Position numbers and translations under genes: made by a program. From the NCBI GenBank assembly GCA_947652805.1, contig CANTEM010000030.1, forward strand, positions 1-10,307: DNA of 10,307 bases, written 5' to 3'. This document shows positions 1-6,773 of this stretch, piece after piece. A model generated the notes under the pieces. That model was not told the origin of the DNA. It ran no database searches and saw only the letters and a list, made by a program, of their open reading frames with translations. Position 1 is the stretch's first letter. The number at the start of each line of letters is the position of its first letter. This DNA is from an uncultured Clostridia bacterium. GTDB lineage: Bacteria; Bacillota; Clostridia; Oscillospirales; CAG-272.

Positions 1-20
1 GTTACGCAGTGTAATATAAT

Positions 21-54
21 AAAAAAACGCTCTCCCATAGGAGAGCGTTTTTTT
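21..54. terminator. Bidirectional intrinsic terminator
   Basis: A perfect 8-bp stem (28-35 CGCTCTCC with 40-47 GGAGAGCG, loop CATA) is flanked by seven A at 21-27 and seven T at 48-54. On the minus strand it ends the six-gene operon: the A/T tract overlaps the stop codon of the phosphatase gene at 53-55. On the plus strand the hairpin is followed by a T run, so it can also stop transcription coming towards the operon. The structure is seen directly; the function follows from the standard Rho-independent form. Confidence 0.93.
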
Positions 55-1672
55 ATCCTCCGAAGGAAACTGCGCCGAATACGGACGCAATATATTTTGC
101 AATATCTGTGTTTTCTACAAGAGTGCTGTGGAATATCTCCGTTCCCCAGCCCATGGCATATACCGGAACAGGCACGCCGGTGTGCTCTCCGTCAGAGGTC
201 CATGTATAGCTGCCGTCCTCCAATACTGTCAGCCCGCCGGTTTCGTGATCCGCAGTAACAATTACGGCAACATCCGGATGACATGCCGCTGTAAGCGCCG
301 CGTATGCTACACATTCGTTGAGCCTGTATACCGTTCGGACCGTCTCATTGTAATCCAGTTTAGTGGCATATTTGTCGATCATAGCTTCTTCCGTCATGAG
401 AAAGAAACCGCTATTGTTCACGGATGCCGCATGAACAGCCTTTTCAAACTGCCCCGGCAGGGCGTCATCATCATAGCTGCACCACAGAAAGTCACAGGCA
501 AGATCACTTTCTGCCAGCGCTTCCTGCTGCTGCTTGATGATACTGTAGTCGAACCGATAGCTATGGTGGGTTAAAAAACCGTTAGGCGTTGCCCCGGTGA
601 TCCGATCTGATGACAGAACGGCGGTGGTCCGTCCGGAGAGAGAAGCAAGTTCCCGCACGTTTTGCACGGAACGCAGAGAATCGGTATCACTGCCTAAAAA
701 TGTGTCCGGACGCATGCCAAGTACACCGTTGCGGGTTTTCCACCCGGTGGCAAGGGCCGTTGCAGAGGCAGCGGAATCGGTTACGCCGCCCAGCTCGTTT
801 GCCGTGGCGGCAGTACCCATTACAGGAAATTCCTTTGCCCAAAAGGTTTCTATTGTCCTGGTTGTGAGCGGTACAATTCCTTCTTCCGGCTCCTGTACAT
901 ATGCTTCCGTATCACATGCCATGCGAACGTGATTTTCTCCCATTCCGTCGCCAATAATCAGAATGACGCTGGAGGCAGGCTGGGGCTGATACTCCCGGAT
1001 CAGCTTGTCGGCAGGGACGGTAATGGAAGCATGCGTGTTCCATGCATCGCTGCTGTTTAGCAGGGTATGCGTCAGATAACCCACGCCGCCCCCTACCATG
1101 AAATCTCTTCCAAGGAGTACAATTTTGGAATTCTCAGTATAAATTATATAGGAAAGGGGATCAAACTGGAGTTCACATGCACTTTCGTCCCGGCTGGTGT
1201 CCCCAATCAAAATTTCAAATTCTGTTTCTGCTTTGTCGTCCGTGACAATGGGAACAGAAACCCCGCAGCCCGTTTCCAAAAAGTCCTGTAATTGCTCCGC
1301 CGCCGACAGTGCAAAGGATTTGTCACCTTTGGGAATTACAATCTGATATAGCTCCAACGGTGCTTCGTTGAGGGTAACGGAAGCATACCTGGTACCCGGC
1401 TTGCTGATTCCCGAGAGATACTGCAACAGAATATCTGCGTCAGTTTGGGTAATGGCACCGTCAAAGCTCAGATCAGCATTTTCTTTGGAAATGGGAGTAA
1501 ACCTGCCGGACAAATGCCGATACAGCGTATACGCATCGCAGGCGTCTACAACACCGTCTCCGTTTACATCACCGATTAGATAGTCCGAATGCAGGGTACA
1601 TCCTGTACATAAAAAGAGAATGGAAAACAGAGCTGCTGCAAGAAGCAGCGATATAGATTTTTTTGTTATCAT
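53..1672 (-). CDS. Dockerin-containing lipoprotein alkaline phosphatase
   Basis: This 539-residue protein should be an exported, lipid-anchored phosphomonoesterase. The N-terminus has Lys residues, a hydrophobic stretch (7-21) and a lipobox-like CTGC, with Cys25 as the acylated residue. Residues 33-88 are a type I dockerin with two calcium loops: D35-N37-D39-V41-D43-D46 and D67-S69-D71-A73-T75-D78. Residues about 95-225 form a separate alpha/beta-looking module resembling N-terminal domains of some glycoside hydrolases (weak call). Residues 236-533 are alkaline phosphatase: metal Asp242 in IIGDGMG, nucleophile Ser300 in TDSAASATA, Glu428, Asp433, Asp475-His476 in TADHETGG, and His497 in EHTG. 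The E. coli His331 position appears to be Thr437. It is the last gene of the operon, 21 bases after the carboxypeptidase gene and in the same frame. No clear Shine-Dalgarno precedes the ATG, but the start fits the signal peptide. The dockerin implies a cohesin partner, not in this window. Confidence 0.9.
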   Translation of the reverse strand: MITKKSISLLLAAALFSILFLCTGCTLHSDYLIGDVNGDGVVDACDAYTLYRHLSGRFTPISKENADLSFDGAITQTDADILLQYLSGISKPGTRYASVTLNEAPLELYQIVIPKGDKSFALSAAEQLQDFLETGCGVSVPIVTDDKAETEFEILIGDTSRDESACELQFDPLSYIIYTENSKIVLLGRDFMVGGGVGYLTHTLLNSSDAWNTHASITVPADKLIREYQPQPASSVILIIGDGMGENHVRMACDTEAYVQEPEEGIVPLTTRTIETFWAKEFPVMGTAATANELGGVTDSAASATALATGWKTRNGVLGMRPDTFLGSDTDSLRSVQNVRELASLSGRTTAVLSSDRITGATPNGFLTHHSYRFDYSIIKQQQEALAESDLACDFLWCSYDDDALPGQFEKAVHAASVNNSGFFLMTEEAMIDKYATKLDYNETVRTVYRLNECVAYAALTAACHPDVAVIVTADHETGGLTVLEDGSYTWTSDGEHTGVPVPVYAMGWGTEIFHSTLVENTDIAKYIASVFGAVSFGG

Positions 1673-1693
1673 GCAATAGGAATAGGCGGCAAA

Positions 1694-3004
1694 TTAGAAC
1701 CGCATGCGTTTTTTCCCTTTCTTCTGGCGCAGAATGGCTGTGCCAAAAATATATATCAGCGTGAAAATGACTGCTGCAATCATTGTGATGATGAAAAAGC
1801 GGCTTTTCGTAAACTGCTCAATTTTATACAGCCCGTACAGCAGATCATTTCTGGTTACATCGGTTGTGGCGACAAGCTGGGACGTACCCAGAATATTGCC
1901 TTGATAAATTGCAGTAACACTTCCCACAACCTGCCCTTCATGTACCGGGGCCTGAAGCTCCTTACTGTTTGTACTGTAGCTGATTTCAATTTCCTCTTCT
2001 ACGTTTACATCGGAGGGGAGATATACCCGCAGGGTATCTGTGGATACCAGCGTTACATAATCCACCGCAGTGGACAGTGTAACGGGAATTTCACAAACGA
2101 TTTGCTCGGGAGACAGTACCTGCGTGTATGTAAAAGAATCAAACGCCCATTTCAGCAGATTGGTTATATTGATGTAGGAATAAACCTGTCCGTTTATGGT
2201 GTCTGCCCCCATTACCACTGCGATGTATGTGAGTTCTCCGTCAGTGGCGGCAGTTACGACGCAATGCCCTCCCTGGGGGGTAGAGCCTGCGTTCATGCCC
2301 CGGGCCTGATCGTTATAATAGTTTTTATCATAATATACGGATAACAGGCAGTTGCGGTTGTGCAGGGTGCGGGCGGCAGATGTATTGGTGGCAGGCATGG
2401 AATACCGTACAGAGGAGGTCGCTTCCATAAACAGATCCAGACTGTATGCATATTTTGCAATCTGCGCCGTATCCTCGGCTGTAGTATACATGTTTTCATC
2501 GTGCATGCCGGTAGGATTGGTGTAATGGGTGTGATGCGCGCCAAGCTCCTTGGCTTTTGTGTTCATCAGCGTCACAAACTCTTCCGTGGATCCGGAAACT
2601 GCGTGAGCAAGTACATAAGCGGCGTCATTCGCACCGTTGACGAGGAGGGCACGGATCATACTGTCTATTGTAACAATCTCGCCGGCGGCAAGTCCAATAT
2701 TGTTGCCGGATACTGCCGACAGCATACTTGCTGTGATCGTAATGTTTTCATCCAAACGGTCGGAAAGGTTTTCTATAGCAAGGATGCCCGTCATGATTTT
2801 TACAGTGGAGGTTGGATAAAGCTGTTCTTCTGCATTCTGGGCAAAAACGGCTTTGTTGTTTTCCAGATTGTACAGATAAATGCCTTTTGCATTGGAAACA
2901 GTGGGATCCTCTAATGCTGCTGCGGGAACGGACAGTCCGATACTTCCCGCTGCAAGCAGAATCACTGAAATAAGGACAGCTATGATTCTTTTCTTCTTTT
3001 TCAC
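1694..3004 (-). CDS. D-alanyl-D-alanine carboxypeptidase family protein (PBP5/DacF-like, peptidase S11)
   Basis: The 436-residue protein belongs to the PBP5-type serine DD-carboxypeptidases, which trim the terminal D-Ala from peptidoglycan stem peptides outside the membrane. It has a signal peptide (KKKKR, then hydrophobic 7-30 ending AAA), the active-site S66-T-V-K69 tetrad, the NPTGMHDE segment typical of the family (163-170) and a C-terminal beta-rich region. A transmembrane helix lies at about 403-425, followed by a very basic tail. The SxN position reads G124-A125-N126 instead of SGN, and the KTG position reads N238-A239-G240. Nucleophile and general-base Lys are therefore kept while two other motifs are altered; it may be a divergent enzyme or a non-hydrolytic peptidoglycan binder. 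The start is GTG (3002-3004), supported by AAAGGGG about 10 bases upstream and by the signal peptide. It lies 42 bases after ribF in the same operon. Confidence 0.9.
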   Translation of the reverse strand: MKKKKRIIAVLISVILLAAGSIGLSVPAAALEDPTVSNAKGIYLYNLENNKAVFAQNAEEQLYPTSTVKIMTGILAIENLSDRLDENITITASMLSAVSGNNIGLAAGEIVTIDSMIRALLVNGANDAAYVLAHAVSGSTEEFVTLMNTKAKELGAHHTHYTNPTGMHDENMYTTAEDTAQIAKYAYSLDLFMEATSSVRYSMPATNTSAARTLHNRNCLLSVYYDKNYYNDQARGMNAGSTPQGGHCVVTAATDGELTYIAVVMGADTINGQVYSYINITNLLKWAFDSFTYTQVLSPEQIVCEIPVTLSTAVDYVTLVSTDTLRVYLPSDVNVEEEIEISYSTNSKELQAPVHEGQVVGSVTAIYQGNILGTSQLVATTDVTRNDLLYGLYKIEQFTKSRFFIITMIAAVIFTLIYIFGTAILRQKKGKKRMRF

Positions 3005-3038
3005 GCGATTCTATCCCCTTTCTTACTATACAAGGCAC

Positions 3039-3055
3039 GGCGGCAGTCAGCCGCC
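3039..3055 (-). other. GC-rich stem-loop with the ribF stop codon in its loop
   Basis: On the minus strand, GGCGGC (3050-3055) and GCCGCC (3039-3044) form a perfect 6-bp GC-only stem with loop TGACT. The ribF stop codon TGA (3047-3049) lies in the loop. There is no T run after it, so it is not an intrinsic terminator. In RNA it could affect termination of translation, RNA processing or stability between ribF and the next gene. Only the structure is seen; any role is inference. Confidence 0.5.
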
Positions 3056-3997
3056 ATAAGTCGCTTCAAAATATGCAATTGTTTTTTGTATATCCTGCTG
3101 CACCTGCTGTTTGAGCTGCTGCACATTTTCAAACCGGATTTCATCCCGCAGACGGTGATAAAATTCCACTTGAATTTCCTTCCCGTATAAAAGCCCGTTG
3201 TAGTCGATTATATGAGTCTCACAGTTCACCGGAACATTTCCGTCCGTAACTGTGGGACGGATGCCGATATTGGAAACACCCAGAAAAATATCGCCCCCTA
3301 CATTGCAGGTACAGGCGTAGATTCCGCCCCGGGGAATAATATGTCCTTTTGGAAAGCCCTGGTTGATGGTGGGAATTCCAATCGTTCTTCCGAGTTGCTT
3401 GCCCCGTAAAACAGGAAAGCATATGGAAAAAGGATGCCCCAGCAATGCAGAGGCAGACTCCATATCTCCATCTAAAATACAGCTGCGGATTGCGCTGGAG
3501 GAAACGATCCGGTTCTGCCACAGAACAGGATTTTCCACTATAACCGGGATATTTGCATCGGCAAGGTATCCCCGCAGTGCATCCGCATCGCCGGTGCCTC
3601 CTTTGCCGAATCGGAAGTTGAAGCCGCATACAACGCTTCCTGCCCGAATCTGCCGGGGCAGATACTGGGCTGCAAATACAGCGGGGGGCATGGAGCGGAT
3701 CGCTTCAAAATCTTCCAGAATGGCGTAATCCAAGCCGCAGGATGCAAACAAACGCAGCTTGGATTTTGTATCTGTCAGAGAGGGCACAGGATTTGCCGCT
3801 TTGGCAAGGCTGGTAAAGGACCATGCGGCGCTGATCGGACAGCCTGCATTTTTTGCACGGGCAAACAGTCTTTGATGTCCTCTGTGCACACCGTCAAAAT
3901 TCCCCAGCGCCACGGCGGCGCCGGGAGGCAGCGCGTCTGCCTGCTCATATACAGGCGCGCCGGTCGCCGGATCTGTTGACAATTTATAAATGATCAC
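3047..3997 (-). CDS. ribF: Bifunctional riboflavin kinase / FAD synthetase
   Basis: RibF phosphorylates riboflavin to FMN and adenylates FMN to FAD in the cytoplasm. The 316-residue length is normal. The N-terminal nucleotidyltransferase half carries GNFDGVHRGH (32-41), CGFNFRFGKGGTGD (124-137) and an SSSAIR motif (166-171, usually SST-IR). The C-terminal riboflavin kinase half carries LGRTIGIPTIN (202-212), GVSNIGIRPTV, ETHIIDYNG and YGKEIQVEF. The FxPHP segment usual after the second strand is not recognisable (region F61-N69), so the FAD synthetase half is somewhat divergent. The start is GTG (3995-3997), fixed by a perfect AGGAGG (4006-4011) eight bases upstream. It lies 38 bases after ireB and 42 bases before the carboxypeptidase gene. 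I see no FMN riboswitch, and the gaps are too short for one. Confidence 0.95.
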   Translation of the reverse strand: MIIYKLSTDPATGAPVYEQADALPPGAAVALGNFDGVHRGHQRLFARAKNAGCPISAAWSFTSLAKAANPVPSLTDTKSKLRLFASCGLDYAILEDFEAIRSMPPAVFAAQYLPRQIRAGSVVCGFNFRFGKGGTGDADALRGYLADANIPVIVENPVLWQNRIVSSSAIRSCILDGDMESASALLGHPFSICFPVLRGKQLGRTIGIPTINQGFPKGHIIPRGGIYACTCNVGGDIFLGVSNIGIRPTVTDGNVPVNCETHIIDYNGLLYGKEIQVEFYHRLRDEIRFENVQQLKQQVQQDIQKTIAYFEATYGG

Positions 3998-4035
3998 GTA
4001 CTGTTCCTCCTGTCCGGATCATTTTGCGGCGGGAC

Positions 4036-4296
4036 TCAATGCAGCCCCAGATAATATTTTACGAGAGCGCCCATCAGCTCGTCCCGGTCGATCCGGCAAA
4101 TCAGCGCCCGTGCGTTTTTGTGATTGGTGATATAGGTAGGATCCTCAGATAAAATATACCCTACCATTTGGTTTATGGGATCGTAGCCTTTTTCCTGGAG
4201 CGCCTGATATACTGCCGTCAGGATATCCCGGATCGTTCTGTCCCGCTCGTCGTGGAGGGAAAAGGTTTGTGTTTTTGCGTGCGGTTGGTTTGCCAT
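4036..4296 (-). CDS. ireB: IreB family regulatory phosphoprotein (UPF0297/DUF965)
   Basis: This is a small cytoplasmic protein of 86 residues, the usual family length. The family hallmarks run through it: [20 protein letters not shown] near the N-terminus, [25 protein letters not shown] in the centre, and [13 protein letters not shown] at the C-terminus. In Enterococcus faecalis IreB is phosphorylated on N-terminal Thr by the PASTA-domain kinase IreK and lowers cephalosporin resistance; Thr9 and Thr11 here are the candidate sites (inference by position). The ATG at 4294-4296 has AAGGAG at 4305-4310. In many Firmicutes ireB sits with alaS and ruvX. Here it lies between metA (21-base gap) and ribF (38-base gap), upstream of a cell-wall enzyme homologue, so it is expressed with methionine and envelope genes. 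Confidence 0.95.
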   Translation of the reverse strand: MANQPHAKTQTFSLHDERDRTIRDILTAVYQALQEKGYDPINQMVGYILSEDPTYITNHKNARALICRIDRDELMGALVKYYLGLH

Positions 4297-4317
4297 TTGC
4301 CAGTCTCCTTTTATATA

Positions 4318-5241
4318 TTAGCCGATTTGTTCAATGTCGTATGGGGTAGCTTGGTAAACGAAATAGTTGAGCCAGTTTGAGTAAAGCAGATTTGCGTGGC
4401 TGCGCCAGGTGACGAGAGGTTCCCTTCTGTCGTCGTCCCCAGGGAAATAGTTTTCCGGTACATGGGGGCAGAGCCCGGCGGATTTGTCACGAAGATATTC
4501 CCCTTTCAAGGTATCTCCGTCATATTCGGGATGTCCCGTTATGAAAATCTGACTGCCGCCCTGATTGGACACGGCGTACACACCGACTCGATCCTCCTCC
4601 CCGGAAGCCAGGATTTTCAGCTCCGGTACGGCTTCTATATCCTGCCGGTTGATCGTGGTATGGCGGGAATGGGGAGCCATAAAGCTGTCATCAAAGCCCC
4701 GCAGGAGAATAGAGGTTTTCCGGTCTTTTTTATGGGGGAAAATACCGGAAAGCTTTTCCGGTAAAAGCTGCTTCTTCACACCATAATGGTAATACAGTCC
4801 TGCCTGTGCGCCCCAGCATATATGGAGGGTGCTGGTCACATGGGTTTTGGACCATTCCATGATCTGGCACAGTTCCTCCCAGTAAGCGACATCCTCAAAT
4901 TCCATTTTTTCCACAGGCGCGCCTGTGATAATCATGCCATCGAATTTTTCAACTTCTACATCCTCGTGGGTACGGTAAAAAGACAGCATATGCTCAGTAG
5001 AAGTGTTGCGGGCTTTATGGGTTGCCGTGTGGAGGAGCACCACTTCCACCTGTAGGGGCGTATTGCCCAGCAGCCGTGCCAGCTGGGTTTCCGTGGTGAT
5101 TTTGGTGGGCATCAGATTCAGGATTGCAATTTTCAGGGGACGGATGTCCTGTGTGATAGCACGGGTTTCCGTAATAACAAATATATTTTCGCTTTGCAGG
5201 GTTTCCGTTGCGGGCAAAGCGTTGGGTATTTTGATTGGCAA
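4318..5241 (-). CDS. metA: Homoserine O-acyltransferase, predicted O-acetyltransferase (MetA family)
   Basis: MetA activates homoserine for methionine synthesis in the cytoplasm. The 307-residue protein matches the family from end to end: [11 protein letters not shown] start, [14 protein letters not shown] (34-47), HICWGAQAG with nucleophile Cys142, and TGHPEY with His237 and Glu239 (E. coli His235 and Glu237). The GAPVEKMEF segment puts Glu at residue 111. In this family Glu111 is reported for acetyl-CoA users and Gly111 for the succinyl-CoA enzyme of E. coli, so the product is probably O-acetylhomoserine. That suits the O-acetylhomoserine sulfhydrylase gene 30 bases upstream. The start is TTG (5239-5241): a GGAGG lies eight bases before it, and the encoded N-terminus aligns with E. 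coli MetA from residue 1. This is the second gene of the operon. Confidence 0.96.
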   Translation of the reverse strand: MPIKIPNALPATETLQSENIFVITETRAITQDIRPLKIAILNLMPTKITTETQLARLLGNTPLQVEVVLLHTATHKARNTSTEHMLSFYRTHEDVEVEKFDGMIITGAPVEKMEFEDVAYWEELCQIMEWSKTHVTSTLHICWGAQAGLYYHYGVKKQLLPEKLSGIFPHKKDRKTSILLRGFDDSFMAPHSRHTTINRQDIEAVPELKILASGEEDRVGVYAVSNQGGSQIFITGHPEYDGDTLKGEYLRDKSAGLCPHVPENYFPGDDDRREPLVTWRSHANLLYSNWLNYFVYQATPYDIEQIG

Positions 5242-5271
5242 CGGTTTGTCCTCCGTTTTGTTTTTGTACTG

Positions 5272-6549
5272 TTATACTGCGGACAGGGCGTTTTCAATAT
5301 CGGCAAGGATATCGTCGATATTTTCAATGCCTACGGACATACGGATCAAATCTGCGCCGATGCCTGCGTCCACAAGCTGCTGATCGGTAAGCTGCCGGTG
5401 TGTGGTAGACGCAGGGTGGAGTACGCTGGTGCGTGCGTCTGCAACGTGGACCACAATCTGGGCAAGCTGCAAATGATTCATAAACTGCATGGCTGCGTCC
5501 CGTCCGCCCTTCACGCCGAAGGATACTACGCCGCAGGATTTTCCGCCCAGATATTTCATACATTTCTCATGCTGGTCGGAATCGGGCAGTGCAGGATTTT
5601 TTACCCAGGTAATTTTATCATGTTCTGCAAGATATTTTGCTACGGCAAGACCGTTTTCGTAGTGGCGTTCCATACGGAGCGCAAGGGTTTCCAGTCCCAG
5701 ATTCAGGATATACATGGCAAGGGGCTGGGGCGTTGTGCCCAGATCCCGCATGAGCTGTACCCGTGCTTTGGTGATATATGCGGCATTTTCGAAATCCCTT
5801 GTGTATACTACGCCGTGATAGCTTTCATCCGGAGTCGTCAGCTCCGGATATTTGCCTGCCGCTTCCCAGTCAAATTTTCCGCTGTCTACGATCACGCCGC
5901 CTACAACGGACGCATGTCCGTCCATATATTTTGTGGTGGAATGGATCACAATATCCGCGCCGAAGGAAAAAGGACGACAAAGAATCGGTGTTGCAAAGGT
6001 GTTATCCACAACGAGAGGGACGTTATGGGCGTGGGCAATTTCTGCAAACCGTTCGATATCCAGCACATCCAGTGCGGGATTTGCAATGGTTTCGCCGAAT
6101 ACCAGACGAGTTTTATCGTCAAACAGGGCGTGAATTTCATCGTCTGTCATATCCGGAGTTGCAAAACGCACTTCAATGCCCATGCGTTTCATGGTTACGG
6201 CAAACAGATTGACGGTGCCGCCGTAGATCGTGGAGCAGGAAATAAAGTTTTCGCCTGCGCTGGCAATATTCAGTATAGCAAGAAAAGACGCTGCCTGTCC
6301 GGATGAAGTACACATTGCGCCGACGCCGCCTTCCAGAGCGGCAATTTTATCCTCCACACAGGAAACGGTGGGATTGGAAATTCTGGTGTACATATGTCCG
6401 GGCACGCTCAGGTCGAACAGCTTGCCCAAATGCTCGCCGCTGTCGTATTTATATGTGGTGCTCTGATAAATCGGAAGCACGCGGGCTTCGCCGTTTTCCG
6501 GCTTCCAGCCCTCCTGAATGCACTTTGTTTCTACGTGAAAGTCTTTCAT
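5272..6549 (-). CDS. metY: O-acetylhomoserine aminocarboxypropyltransferase (sulfhydrylase)
   Basis: A PLP enzyme of the Cys/Met metabolism family that joins O-acetylhomoserine and sulfide to give homocysteine. The 425-residue length, longer than cystathionine synthases, is typical of MetY. Visible marks are ETKCIQEGWKPENGEARVLP near the start, YTRISNPT (54-61), the SSGQAA and ISCSTIYGG segments, VDNTFATP (181-188), and the PLP lysine Lys207 in HSTTKYMDGH. The start is the ATG at 6547-6549, which has GGAG seven bases upstream. A longer frame opening at 6636 would add 29 residues, but those overlap the promoter at 6608-6636, so they cannot be translated from it. This is the first gene of the operon, followed after 30 bases by metA, which makes its substrate. 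The untranslated leader is only about 50 bases, too short for an S-box riboswitch. Confidence 0.95.
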   Translation of the reverse strand: MKDFHVETKCIQEGWKPENGEARVLPIYQSTTYKYDSGEHLGKLFDLSVPGHMYTRISNPTVSCVEDKIAALEGGVGAMCTSSGQAASFLAILNIASAGENFISCSTIYGGTVNLFAVTMKRMGIEVRFATPDMTDDEIHALFDDKTRLVFGETIANPALDVLDIERFAEIAHAHNVPLVVDNTFATPILCRPFSFGADIVIHSTTKYMDGHASVVGGVIVDSGKFDWEAAGKYPELTTPDESYHGVVYTRDFENAAYITKARVQLMRDLGTTPQPLAMYILNLGLETLALRMERHYENGLAVAKYLAEHDKITWVKNPALPDSDQHEKCMKYLGGKSCGVVSFGVKGGRDAAMQFMNHLQLAQIVVHVADARTSVLHPASTTHRQLTDQQLVDAGIGADLIRMSVGIENIDDILADIENALSAV

Positions 6550-6607
6550 ATACAGTCTCCAGTCCCATTTTTTCGGATTTATAATTTTATAATAAAATAC
6601 ACAATAT

Positions 6608-6636
6608 AGTATATAGTAAATTCCGGTTGATTTCAA
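6608..6636 (-). promoter_or_regulatory. Promoter of the metY-metA-ireB-ribF operon
   Basis: The minus strand shows -35 TTGAAA (6631-6636), a 17-base spacer and -10 TATACT (6608-6613), close to the SigA consensus. Transcription would begin near 6601, leaving a leader of about 50 AT-rich bases before the metY ATG. A tandem ATATAGT duplication (6604-6610, 6611-6617, plus-strand reading) covers the -10. The hexamers and spacing are seen; activity is inferred. Confidence 0.78.
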
Positions 6637-6666
6637 TAGAATCCCGTTAAATTCACAGTAAATTCA
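6615..6666 (-). repeat. Three TAAATTC direct repeats around the metY promoter
   Basis: In plus-strand reading, TAAATTC occurs at 6617-6623, 6648-6654 and 6659-6665, all in the same orientation. The outer two share AGTAAATTC and start 42 bases apart (four helical turns of 10.5). The second and third share TAAATTCA and are 11 bases apart (one turn). One copy lies in the spacer between -35 and -10 of the metY promoter and two lie just upstream of the -35. This helical phasing suggests operator half-sites, but the region is AT-rich and chance is possible. Confidence 0.45.
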
Positions 6667-6697
6667 GACTTTCGGAGGATTTTGCAGGGAAAACGGC

Positions 6698-6726
6698 TTG
6701 CATGCATCCGGGATTTGTGGTATTAT
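6698..6726 (+). promoter_or_regulatory. Promoter of hemW
   Basis: The plus strand has -35 TTGCAT (6698-6703), a 17-base spacer and -10 TATTAT (6721-6726). Transcription would start near 6733, about 40 bases before the hemW ATG. It diverges from the metY promoter; about 60 bases separate the two -35 boxes. The match is good but not perfect. Confidence 0.65.
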
Positions 6727-6773
6727 ATGCTGTATAGGAATCGTTTCATTCGGGCAGAAAGGAGAAATCGCAA

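Noticed and set aside
3005..3055. Intrinsic terminator or internal promoter between ribF and the carboxypeptidase gene
   Set aside because: The hairpin has no T run, and the TATAGT at 3023-3028 (minus strand) has no acceptable -35.
5194..6306. A 370-codon plus-strand open frame opposite metY
   Set aside because: Antisense shadow of a well-supported gene; no promoter or ribosome site, and no recognisable protein pattern.
6550..6607. S-box/SAM riboswitch or Met T-box upstream of metY
   Set aside because: The leader is about 50 AT-rich bases, too short for either, and has no terminator/antiterminator pair.
6550..6636. A 29-residue N-terminal extension of MetY
   Set aside because: It covers the promoter -35 and -10, while the ATG at 6549 has a good ribosome site and the family N-terminus starts there.
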